In this document: one piece after another, positions 44,470-55,065 of the stretch
How the letters are laid out: every line of letters starts with the position of its first letter
How positions within the stretch are numbered: position 1 is the first letter of the stretch
DNA from: Eleusine coracana subsp. coracana
Taxonomy: Eukaryota > Streptophyta > Magnoliopsida > Poales > Poaceae
DNA: 64,000 bases
Direction: 5' to 3'
NCBI GenBank assembly: GCA_032690845.1
Contig: CM064426.1
Span: 63,836,631-63,900,630 of the forward strand
Notes under the pieces: generated by a model
The model's input: only the letters and a program-made list of their open reading frames with translations
Databases searched by the model: none
Told to the model about the DNA's origin: nothing
Translations under genes and position numbers: made by a program

Positions 44470-45928
44470 GAAGCCTCCGAGAGTCTTGCAAGCTTTATGA
44501 TAATCTTTAGTAGCTTCTCGACTGATTTGTGCCATGTAGAAGGCTTCAACTTTATATCAGCAAGCTTGTAAGGGTCTCAAAGATCAAAAATGTCTTCAAC
44601 TCCGAATATCATGTCTGAGTGGCAATGGCACTCAACTCAAGACGATAAGGTCGAGTGAAGAAGGTAGTCGAGGTTGTGGTAGTCACCGACCGCTGATGAA
44701 ATAGAAATCATTCAAAGTCGTAATGACTGAGTGAAGCCAATGGTCTTACATGAGGCCAACCAATGGTGGTAGTCAGAGCTGGTGTAGCCGACCGAAAAAG
44801 GTGGTCAGAACTGGCATGGTCCACCGATGAAGGCTAGGAAATCACTCTGTGTTGAGTGGTGTATCCGCCTATATGTCATAAATGTTCCTGATAATAAAGA
44901 AAATTAGAATAATAAGTTAAAATTAATATTGTTTGTTTGATAACTTATTTTTATAAGCCAAACAACTGAGTCAACTAAAAAGTCAAATCTGCATCCCTTT
45001 TTCTCCTTTAAGTAGATCGACTAGCGCACAACAGCGTATTCGCGCGTTAGCAACCAGACTGTTCCACCTTAGGATACTTAGGACAATATAAAAAGCTTGG
45101 AGCTCGGTCTGCCGTAACAATATCAGTCATAATTATTCTTGTATTGGAATCAGAGTCAACCAGCCAACACATGACCTCTCGTAGCTTTGGCTCTGGGTTT
45201 AGTGTAGTGGTAGTCAGACGCGTAGCTACAAAGTTATATGCCTTAGTTGTTTGTCGGCATAAGACCAAAAATAAGACCAAATCACAAATGAAATGTATCA
45301 ATCGAGGCAAATGCGAAAAAGGTGGAACTAGAACAGACAACATGGGTCATAATGGTGTCAGGTCTGAAGCACTACTGAAAGGTCACCGACCGACATGGGT
45401 CACATGGTGTCAGGGCCGAGGCACTACTAAAAGGTCACCGACCGATATATGTACTGCTACATTCACAAAAAAAGTGGGAGAACACGTGTATAAATACACA
45501 AATAAAACAAAGAATCGAGGTAGTAAAAAAACAAATAAAACCATAAGAAGAGCACTAATTAAAAAGCCCAACTTTACTCATTAAAAAATCCTATGACCTT
45601 CTGTTTAGAAAACTAAGATAAGTGGCCATGGGAAAAAAGTATGAAGGACATGAGCCCAAAATCTTGAAAGTAAATTGAGAAAGTATAAAAATACTTAGCT
45701 TTGCAATTCACCGAGTTGAAGAAGAGCCCCCAAGCGTGTGGCTGACTCGAGTACCTAAATCACCATGTTGCCTTGATGAGCGAGTTGAGTTGCCAAGTTA
45801 TCATAGTGCGATGTTGCCACATGGCTGAGTGATCAAAGCATCGAGTCACCAACGTTGTCATCGAGGTGCTAGATCATCGAGGTCCGAAGTTGTTGTAGTG
45901 CCGCCAAGTCATCAGTAGGTGTAGCCCC
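44058..45928 (-). mobile_element. 3' end of a Tat-type gypsy element (LTR plus 3' noncoding region)
   Basis: The LTR is 44058-44469 and the purine-rich phrase ctcggaggcttc (minus strand) beside it fits a Tat polypurine tract. From 44470 rightward the DNA is noncoding but has the repeated cgaccg/gagtgaag/tcgag wording of Tat 3' regions. A 52-bp duplication lies at about 45354-45450 (ggtgtcagg...gcactact...aaaggtcaccgaccga). Similar wording resumes at 54650-54860, beyond the Tekay LTR, so the Tekay LTR seems to lie inside this fragment. Confidence 0.6.
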
Positions 45929-45994
45929 TGTAACAGAACCGCATTACCACGGAGACGGCTCTATTCTAGGATCTTTCTCGGGTGGCAACACATG

Positions 45995-46763
45995 TGATGT
46001 AGATATGGCCCAATCTTCCGAGAGGTAAAGGGATAAACTCAAATTTGGGGAACTCGGCATCAACGACTCGGCTTGAATCAGACACGATCCAACCCCGCAA
46101 CCATTACACCAAGCACAACTTGATTGTTCCTGCAAGCGAAATCGAGAACACAAGCAAGAGAGGATAACACGCAATCTGAAATTGCAAATATGGATGAAGC
46201 AAATCACAAAAAAAGGTTCAAGCTCTGATCACAAAAGGACTAATCGCCACAGTGGTGTAGAACAAGAACAGGGGCCCTGGATTACTGTAAAAGGACTTAT
46301 CGCCACAATTACAATAGTTCGATCAAGTTTCTCTCTGGAAAATTGAACTAAACAAAACCCGAAACTAAAAGACAGCGGCTACTGAGTTTATGTAGGAAAC
46401 AAAGATGTCCTAGGGTTGGGGCGACCAGGGGGGGGCGCCCACAACATGGGCTTAAGGCCCGACACGATACATGGCCAAGTTGGCCCAAAATAGGTGGCAT
46501 AGCACCTTATCATGGTCACATATTATGACTCACGACCCTTCTGGAGCTAGGACCAGAACCAAAATGACGGCGTCATCGTCCTCTTTCCAACGTATCAAAG
46601 AACGCCTCGTTTGGATGTCGGATGTGGGAGATATCATCAAAACCGTGAAGGGGTGTCGGCTGAATCCGAGACGAACGCGGCGACCGAGTTGGTGACGACT
46701 TGTAACTTGGGGAAGGCCGAAGGCCATGATATGCGCGTATCCAGCATGGTGATGTCCTCATCA
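45995..46763 (-). repeat. 3' LTR of the gag-pro element
   Basis: 769 bp. By hand alignment it differs from the 5' LTR at about 28 positions plus small indels (a 7-bp gain of the gccgaag phrase near 46715-46725), nearly all transitions. The gag-pro frame reads through into this LTR to 46637. Confidence 0.92.
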
Positions 46764-48718
46764 TCCTCCCCTTCTTGAATTGGAGTCACCCTCGACTCCA
46801 TCTCAGCATCAATCTCCTGCAAAAGGTTAGTACTAGCAGAATGCAAAGTACAAGATACATGACCATCAATAGAAGATATATCATAACAAAGCATAGTATA
46901 GCAAGGTGCATCATGATTATCACAAAGATCAGTAACAGTAGATGTCATAGCAAGAAAAGCACCTCCCTTTAACTGAATAGCCTTATGTTTAACATCAGAA
47001 AGTTGTTTGTTATCATGTTTATTCTCAGTATTTTCAGCAAGCAGTTTAAAATGATTTCTAATATCAGCAGGCAATAACAGACACAAAGTAATATTCTTGT
47101 CCTTATGCACGAATGTATATGTATTTGTTCTACCATGATGGACAGCATCTGTATCATATTCCCATGGACGGCCTAATAAAAGCGAACATGCTTGCATAGG
47201 TACAACATGAAAATCAGCAAAGTCTTGATAAGAACCTACTGAAAAGTGTATGCGTGCTGATCGAGTTACCTGTGTCGTACCACTATTGTTGAACCATTTG
47301 ATGTGGTAGGGCTGATGTAGTGCATGCGTGGTCAAGCCAAGTTTGCTTACCAAATCAGAACTTATCAAGTTGTTACAGCTCCTAGTATCAATGATGGTGA
47401 GAACATGGCGGTCCGCAACAATGAGGTACATGTAGAATAAATTGTTGCGTTGTTGTTCTTCCTCTTGTCCCACCCGAGTGGTCAACACACGCTGTACAAT
47501 GAGGCTAGGAAAGCCCGCGGTGGCAGCAATAGAATCAATGGCGGTAGTCTCCTGCTCCTCCGTCGAATCTGCAACAAGGTTAGGCATACGAGCAAATTCG
47601 TCTTCAACATCACTAGAACTTTCATACCCATCAGCGGTAGTGATGAAAGCACGACGACTAGGGCAATCCTTCATGACATGTCCCATGCCCTTGCAGCGGT
47701 GGCAAATTATGGTGGTGGAGGAGCCACTCCTAGTACCGGAAGTAGTAACCTTCTTCTGGTGTTGGTGCTGCACACTAGACGATTGCGCTGCAGAAGTAGG
47801 CGCAAGTGGAAAAGTTGTTGCTGGTGTCTTAGCAACATGACTCTTCAAATTCTCTACTCCAGTGCATTGCTGGAGATATTGCTCAGTGTTGGACCTGCAA
47901 GATTATTGTGGAAGGCGATCCTGTACTTCTCGTTCAGCCTTAAGAGCAATATGATACAATTGGCTGAACCTATTCCACTCTTTATAGTCAACAATATTCT
48001 GGATATCACGGTTCAAACCACCAAAAAATCTAGCACTAGTTTCAAGATCATCTTCATGTATATCACAACGTGCTAAACCAATAAGCAATTCCTGATAATA
48101 TTCCTCTACTGTTTTACTACCTTGTGTTAAAGATTGTAATTTCAAACGTAAATCACGTTGGTAATAAGGAGGAACAAAACGAGATTTCATGCGTTGTTTT
48201 AAAACAAACCAAGTGGCAGGTATAACAGCATTAGTTTTGCAAAGATCATTCCACCAAAAGAGAGCAAAACCTGTAAACTCACTAGTAGCAAGTCTAACTC
48301 TATGCTCAGCAGGAACTAAATGAGAATTAAATTTCTGTTCAATAGCAAGTTCCCGATCTAGGTATGCTTCAGGGTCAACACTACCGGCAAAAGGTGGTAT
48401 GTTAAATTTGGGCTTAACAAAAGTATCAGTATTACCACGATTGTTATTACCTCCCATACCGTGTCGATTACGGTGAAGACGGTCTGCATCATGGTCAAAA
48501 TCATCATCAGCAGCAGCTCGTTGAGGTGGAGGTCGTTGTTCCACATCCTCAATACGGTGGACAACAGCGTTGATGTGACCCATCAACTCGGCAAACTTCG
48601 TTTCCATGAATGTACGCTGGTCCGCAAGAAACTTCATGAGCTCGGCCTTGGAGACGCAATCATTGAAGTCTGTAGGGGACTCCAACTCTCCAGGTGTCCC
48701 TTTCCCTTTCTCTGACAT
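46637..48718 (-). pseudogene. gag-pro: gag-protease polyprotein with one in-frame stop
   Basis: The start is taken at 48718 (MSEKGKGTPGEL); an upstream ATG at 48730 (MLLTM) is possible. The capsid reads PKFNIPPFAGSVDPEAYLD, FTGFALFWWNDL, ATWFVLKQRMKSRFVPPYY and TVEEYYQELLIGLARCDI (48100-48430), a Retrotrans_gag domain. A TAA at 47903-47905 follows, then the same frame resumes with the knuckle CHRCKGMGHVMKDC (about 47665-47705) and protease IIDTRSCNNLISSDLVSKLG (about 47340-47395), with LLLGRPWEYD near 47160. The protease site is D-T-R where the family has D-T/S/G-G. The frame ends inside the 3' LTR. It encodes particle and processing functions only. Confidence 0.88.
46764..46776 (-). other. 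Polypurine tract of the gag-pro element
   Basis: The minus strand reads AAGAAGGGGAGGA directly before the 3' LTR. It also lies inside the open frame, so it is both coding and a primer for plus-strand synthesis. Confidence 0.7.
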
Positions 48719-49840
48719 GGTTAAAAGCAAAAGACAACACTAAACAAAAAGATTAGCCCTATCAACTAGCAGGCAGCAGAGGGTGTAGAAAGTGGAAAAC
48801 AATATCAGAAGCAATGTATCACAATCTTGTAAGTGTTCTTACCAAAGCCAAACAGGTCGACACAATCTGTAGTTGAGCTTGGGTGTAACAGTTGCAAGGA
48901 AGAAACCTGTGCTGCAATATGTATAGCTTGGAAGGCTAATATGTATGTCACTGGAACATAATTCAATAACAGATAGTAGCACTGAATAAATGTCCAAAAC
49001 AGTGTCCTAATTGCTGGCAAAAAAATCGTGTTCAAAAATAGTTGTGATAGCAAGAACAATGGCAAAGAACAAAGGAAAAAACAGCAAGGAACAAAACAGA
49101 CTTCACAGACTTAGAATTTCCAGGGCGGGGGGGGGGGGGGGGGGGTGCAAATCAAAATCTTGATTTTTTTGTATGATTTTTCCACTATTTATCTATGATA
49201 GAGGAACACAAAGGAAGGAACCACAAGAAGTTTCAACTCAAACAGAGAAAAAACAAAGGGTAGGCAAAATCACAAAGTTTCACCGAAAGCGCTATTTTTG
49301 ACTTCACAATTTTTTTCTATTTTTTCCCGATTTTTTTTTAATTTTTTGACAAGGGCACACAGGGCAGAGCCGAGTGTGGTTCACTTCAACTTTGAGTCAA
49401 GAATCTGCTGTAAAAATTTCAGTCCAATCGGAGCAACGAGCGAAAAGTTATGCATGTTTTACCGAAGGTATGTCAAGATAGGGTTTGAGGGGTGAGGGGG
49501 GGGGGGAACAGAATCGGGTTGGGTTTTTTTGTTGGCAACAGATTGTGGGTGTGGTGGGTGAGTGACACGATGGTGAATCCAATGGAAAACACGATGGTGA
49601 TGGTGGTGTGCAGCGGAGATCAAAACACAAACCGAATCGAAACACAAATTCAAACCAGCAACTGAACTCGACTAGGACACAAACTCAACACAACGGACTC
49701 TGAAATTAAATTATGCAAAGGCTAAATAGTGTCTAGGATGGTACGGAAATTTTTTTTGTAGGCTTTTTTGTGGACAAAAGGTGATGAACACAAACGAATC
49801 TAAAGGGAAGAACACGATAATACCTCACGGGGAACCTAGG
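48719..49840 (-). other. Leader of the gag-pro element with G/C homopolymers
   Basis: Noncoding DNA between PBS and gag, about 1.1 kb. It contains a run of 19 G (49127-49145, so poly-C on the sense strand) and a shorter G run at 49495-49506. It may hold packaging signals, by position only. Confidence 0.7.
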
Positions 49841-49852
49841 AATCTGATACCA
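49841..49852 (-). other. Primer-binding site (tRNA-iMet type)
   Basis: The minus strand reads TGGTATCAGATT two bases after the 5' LTR, matching the TGGTATCAGAG-type site complementary to initiator tRNA-Met at 11 of the first 12 bases. Confidence 0.85.
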
Positions 49853-49854
49853 CT

Positions 49855-50615
49855 TGATGTAGATATGGCCCAATCTTCCGAGAGGTAAGGGGATAAACTC
49901 GAATTTGGGGAACTCGGCGTTGATGACTCGGCTTGAATCAGACACGATCCAACCCCGCAACCGTTACACCAAGCACAACTTGATTGTTCCTGCAAGCGAA
50001 ATCGAGAACACAAGCAAGAGAGGATAACACGCAATCTGAAATTGCAAATATGGATGAAGCAAATCACAAAAAAAGGTTCAAGCTCTGATCACAAAAGGAC
50101 TAATCGCCACAGTGGTGTAGAACAAGAACAGGGGCCCTGGATTACTGTAAAAGGACTTATCGCCAGAGTTACAATAATTCGATCAAGTTTCTCTCTGGAA
50201 AACTGAACTAAACAAAACCCAAAAATAAAAGACGGCAGCTACTGAGTTTATGTAGGAAACAAAGATGTCCTAGGGTTGGGGCGACCAGGGGGGGCGCCCA
50301 CAACATGGGCTTAAGGCCCGACATGATACATGGCCAAGTTGGCCCAAAATAGGTGGCATAGAACCTTGTCATGGTCACATATTATGACTTACGACCCTTC
50401 TGGAGCTAGGACCAGAACCAAAACGACGGCATCGTCGTCCTCTTTCCAACGCATCAAAGAACGCCTCATTTGGATGTCGGATGTGGAAGATATCATCAAA
50501 ACCGTGAAGGGGTGTCGGCTGAATCCGAGACAAACGCGGCGACCGAGTTGGTGACGACTTGTAACTTGAGGAATGCCATGATATGCGCGTATCCAGCATG
50601 GTGATGTCCTCATCA
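49855..50615 (-). repeat. 5' LTR of the gag-pro element
   Basis: 761 bp, TGATGTAG ... CTCATCA on the plus strand, directly flanked by the second ACATG. It would contain the promoter; no clear TATA box is visible by eye. Confidence 0.92.
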
Positions 50616-53404
50616 ACATGCTGTGACGACCAATAGTACAACACACGACAAAAGTAATACAGTTGACACAAGAACCTAGATAGAGTACAGAGTTTTACAT
50701 AAATCCCAATTTACATTACAAACCAGAGTATTAAAAGTGTGGAAGCAAAATTGTTCAATAGTAATATTGATGGAATAAGTAAGATACAATCTCCCTCTCA
50801 TGGTGACACACACTGAACATACGGCATGATAGGTGTTTTGCCCAAAACACTGTACTGGCACTCAACAGACTACTCTTCCTCATTGTCGGTGCACCATTCC
50901 CACTCGATGTTCTAGTAGTCAGGACATTGTCCCTTCTAGTGGAACCTACCACCGCAATGAAAGTCTCCACCCTGATTATCTGAAAAGCACATAGAGCTAC
51001 GCCCTGAGCAACTAATACTCACCAAGACTGACCCGTCAAAATGTCCAACTACAGCCGACTCCTAGACATGCATAGGCTAAGGGTAGGGTTTATGTTGCAA
51101 AAAAGTCAGCCTAAGAGTGGATCCTTATTTTCAAGTTTTAGCATCAAGTTAAGTTGTTAGGAGAAATAATAAATTTAGTTTGTACTATGACTACAACAAA
51201 CATGGTTGCAATAGAAAATAATTTATCATTACAGCCATATTCAACCCATTCATCTTATTAAGCTTCCAACTATGTTCCGACGGAGTTATCAAGTGGCACT
51301 CATTACTATGAGGAGCAGCGACTCAAATCAATTTACATCCTACAGGAGAAACATGCTTGCATGACCTATATGTGCTTCATGGAAGCTGCATGGAGCAACC
51401 TTTCGCATACAGTACCACATGGTCTTTCAGGTCCAGACTCCCCCGATAAGGGTCCCCCAATGCGACGCATCCCGTACCGCCATCTGTGGGTTGATTGCTC
51501 CCTCCTCTCAGCCCTAGTTCCACCAAAGAAGGGAGAAGACTATCTTTCAACCAGGCAGTAGTCGTAGTTACATCAGTTTACTGGACCCATAACTCCAGAA
51601 TGTAAACCGTATGTTCAAACTTGATCCCATGGGTCCGACACGCGACAGAGCCTTAAGTGACTCAGACAGGGCTACATCCTTAAAGAAAAATTGTCCTTCT
51701 CTTTCCACCTAGTTGCTCGTCCGGTCTTCATAGTTATCCCCTTCAATCCTTTCCATAACAATTTCCCAGTGATATATGACTCAACTATGACTGGTCCATT
51801 TACCATTCATTGACTCATCGTCCTAATTAAGCAGAGCTGCTATCGAGCTAAGGCTATTAACCGATAAAAGGGGTCCTACTGAAATACTAGGGTTTTAGAG
51901 CAACTCCTATGAACTTAATGCATAGACAAAACCTACATCATACCACTAGTGACAAAATAAAAAGCGGTAAATATTGGTGAGATGCATCGGGGCTTGCCTT
52001 AAGCATGTTCCTGGTTAGCGGGATCACTTCCTCCTTCGGGCTCCTGTACCTGCCCTGCCTCCACGCGGTTCGCCTTGGAATCTACATGATGCAATGCAAT
52101 GATATGCATGAGAGAAGATTCATAGCAGTCGATATATAAATGATTTAATGTTATAAAATGTACATGGGGTAAATGTATTATGAGGTGGGTTAATGACATA
52201 GGGTTGACGTATTAGTGAATTTCCTTCATGGACTCAAGTAAATTAACACGGTAACTTAGTACAAAATGTATGGAATGTGTGTGTCAATCGCGATCGATAT
52301 AATGATGCAAGGTATAGAGACAATGAGTAATGGTTGGAATAATGTTTTTAGTGTGTTAAGGAGGTTGCTAGATAAGAAAGAAATATATATATATATGATC
52401 TAAAGCTTAAAGTACAACTATATGATTAATTGAAATATTACACCCTAAGGAGCAAATAATTATTTAAGCATGGTTCTGAAAAATACTAATGCATGAGTAA
52501 ATTAAATCAGTGCATGAACTTGGGAAGTACTAGAATTTTATTTTGTAACACAGAAACATAGAACAATGCATCACACGATTTGTGGAACAAGAATTGCTAT
52601 CATACCATTTATATTGATTTTCCTAGCAATTGAACAACCCTAAACAGAGATAAATGCCTAACTTTAATCTTTACAACCTGACATGAGTATTTTAATTCAC
52701 ATTACAGTTGCATGAAAACTAAGTAACACGCATGCAAGTCCATTTAATTTACAAGGTCATATATCATTAGCTATTGAGAAAAGAAGCACAACAAGGAATT
52801 AATTCCTTAAAACTAATTAGAGAAGATCAGGGCATGAGACCAGCTCTATTGGATAGATCTCAGTTGTGTGAATCCAAGAAATTTTATTTCATAATTTTCT
52901 ACCAAGTAAATAGTTAACTATCAACTTTACAAGTTTTGACATTTTTTTGCATTTATTTCTCAAAAACAAAAATCAATTTAGACTGAAACCTCTCGCGTGC
53001 GCATGTGCAGCTCGACGGTGAGCTCGCCGCAAGGGGATTGAGGCCACGGTTGAGGTCAGGTCCAAAAGAGAAAATGAACCCCTTGACGGTGCTCACCTAC
53101 TGGACGGGGTGGCGACCGCCGGCGATGGCCAGAGATGGGCTCGTGATAGTGGCAAATACATGGGCGAGGTTCGGTGTTAGACAACATGCGAATGGGAGGG
53201 AGAGAGGGCTTAGGATCTTGCCTTGGAGTTTCTCCTGAACAAGCTGAAGGGCGGCGCGAGGTCAAAGGCAACAAGGAGGGGCCGCTGGTGCTCGTCGGCG
53301 AGGTGACTAGTTTGGTCGGCGGCGACAGAAGCTTCGAATTTGGCGATGTCGCTGCGTAATCTGCACTTGCAGGTGGTCAAGCGTGTGCGCAAGGGTTCTA
53401 GTAA

Positions 53405-53720
53405 GAGCAACTCTAATCCTTCCCCTTTCCTATCACCTAAACACAAAAATATGTCATATAGGGAATGAAGATGGAAAAAACTTTTTTATCAGTTTCCTTT
53501 TCCCATCCCCTTGGTTAGGTGATCACCTAAATCTAGTCCACCATCCCCTCTATGGAGGGGATCACCCATCCCTCACCTAAATGGTGGACCCTATCCTTTT
53601 AGGTGATGGAATAGGTGAACTACTACAACACCATCACCTATAATTCAGAAAGTGGGTTGAAGGGATCCCCTTTAACCTCTTTTAGGTGATGAGATTAAAG
53701 GGGAAGGGTTGGAGTTGCTC
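53405..53720. mobile_element. Tourist-like MITE with TAA duplication, inside Tekay LTR
   Basis: The ends GAGCAACTCTAATCCTTCC and GGAAGGGTTGGAGTTGCTC pair with two mismatches. TAA flanks both sides (53402-53404 and 53721-53723). It is 316 bp, with inner sub-palindromes around tggtggac/gtccacca and cccctctatggagggg. No coding capacity. It belongs to the same general superfamily as the MITE at 22558 but is longer, and the interiors do not match by eye. Confidence 0.88.
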
Positions 53721-54909
53721 TAAGCTTCCCATTTGAGGAATTGATCCTAGGCTCACCGTGGAATAAACTCGACATGGTGGAGTGGAGTTGGCCGGACTTG
53801 CCGCAGCCGGGGAAGAACTGCGTCGATCTCCAAATATGGGATAGGGGAGGGAAAGGCAACGGTTGAAGAGGATTCAGGGCATCCAGACGCCGCTCCCTGC
53901 AGCTCGGCTCACCCTCCGGTGGACGGCAGTGATCGAGCAACGCAGGAGAAGTGACGGCGGGGAGCTCGGTTGGGCAGAGAGAATGGGAGAATGAGAGACA
54001 AAATGAGCAGGGGGTTCGGACAATGGGGGAGATAGGAGGGATGTCGGGGTGGGGGTGGTGACATCGGTTGGCTCAAGTGCCGCTCCTGTCCGTCATCGAT
54101 GCCCACGCAGTGTACGACCGCAGGAGCAAGGCGGGGCGGCACGGTTGTGCTTTCTCAGCGTCGATGACAGGTGGGTACGCCTTTAATTTGATTTTTATTG
54201 ATTTTCCAAAAATGTTGCTTATGTTCATTTAATTACCTTAAAATCTAGGGCTCCATTTGATAAACCAAAAATATAGGCATGTTTGCCAAGATGTGATCAT
54301 AATTATGAAAATGATAGTGTTCAACAATTGCAAATCAAATTTTAATATGAATTTTTTAAATAGCAAGAGTTTTTGAACTTTTTGTCATTTAATTGGGCCA
54401 CCAAATGAAGGTATAAAATTCTGAGAAAATCTTCAAATTTCCATTTTGACATGTGCTATAACATATATTTTCGTTAGGACTAAGTTATGTTGAGAAATTT
54501 AAACTTGTAGTTTAAACCTTGCTCAAATTTGATCAAATCTTATTCAAATGGCATTCAAATGTCTACAAATATTTTCAATGGGCTCTATTGTGGTTACTTC
54601 ATGTGCCTAGGTTAGTCACTCTAGTTTTCTTGACACCCTGGGTGTCACATACCCCGAACGTGTCGATGTTGTTGGCGAGTGGTCGAACGTGATGTCAAGC
54701 TATCTTGTCACCGGAACATCGAAGCTCGAAGTAGTTGGCTTGTGTCGCCAAGTAGCCGGATCATCGAGTTGTCGAGTAGTTGACTGAGATGGCATGTCAC
54801 AATTATGTCGCAAGGATGTTGCAAGGACGGCCACGCCACCAAGGATTGTCCCATGGTAAGAAGTTCCATTGTTTTGCCTAACGCTAACTTGTTCCATGAG
54901 AACATACAT

Positions 54910-55065
54910 TTGAAGCTTTTAGGAACAAGGATGGCAAGGTGAAAACTAAGGCCTTGGGACCACCAAACAAGAAGAGGAAGGTCAAGAGCATATGGGTGCC
55001 TAAGTGCATTGTTGATCTTGAGAGATCGGCTACGTACAAATGGGTGCCCAAGAACAAGACCTAAA
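54910..55065 (+). pseudogene. Copia/Sirevirus-type WVPK-repeat relic
   Basis: A single open frame reads KKRKVKSIWVPKCIVDLER and ends YKWVPKNKT then a stop at 55063-55065. Paired WVPK motifs occur in Sirevirus-type polyproteins near the gag/integrase boundary. Only about 50 codons remain. Confidence 0.45.

Larger units (their letters stand above)
45995..50615 (-). mobile_element. Complete non-autonomous LTR retrotransposon (gag-pro only), ACATG duplication
   Basis: LTRs at 45995-46763 and 49855-50615 both start TGATGTAGATATGGCC and end GATGTCCTCATCA on the plus strand. The 5-bp flanks 45990-45994 and 50616-50620 are both ACATG. Inside, on the minus strand, are an iMet-type PBS, a 1.1-kb leader, one gag-protease frame and a polypurine tract; RT, RNase H and integrase are absent. 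The 4,621-bp size and gag-pro content put it with non-autonomous gypsy derivatives that rely on a partner for RT and IN. It lies inside the Tekay LTR. Confidence 0.92.
45929..54649 (-). repeat. Del/Tekay-style long LTR, interrupted by a retrotransposon and a MITE
   Basis: On the minus strand it starts TGTGACACCCAGGGTGTCAAG at 54649, followed by blocks typical of grass chromovirus LTRs (tgatcaaatttgagcaagg near 54520-54540). It ends ...GGTTCTGTTACA at 45929. Removing the nested element (45995-50615) and MITE leaves about 3.8 kb. No internal domain accompanies it, so it is a solo or truncated LTR. Flanks GCCCC (45924-45928) and TACCC (54650-54654) do not form a clean duplication. Apart from the nested elements it has no gene; 50622-53400 holds only short random frames. 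Confidence 0.6.

Noticed and set aside
45180..45260. tRNA-like wording (tagtgtagtggtag...)
   Set aside because: No cloverleaf, anticodon arm or T-loop can be formed; a chance resemblance.
49127..49145. Run of 19 G as a structural signal
   Set aside because: A homopolymer of this length may be slippage or assembly error; noted under the leader but no function claimed.
45924..54654. Target duplication of the Tekay LTR
   Set aside because: GCCCC against TACCC, or ACCCC with a one-base offset, is not a credible match without computation.
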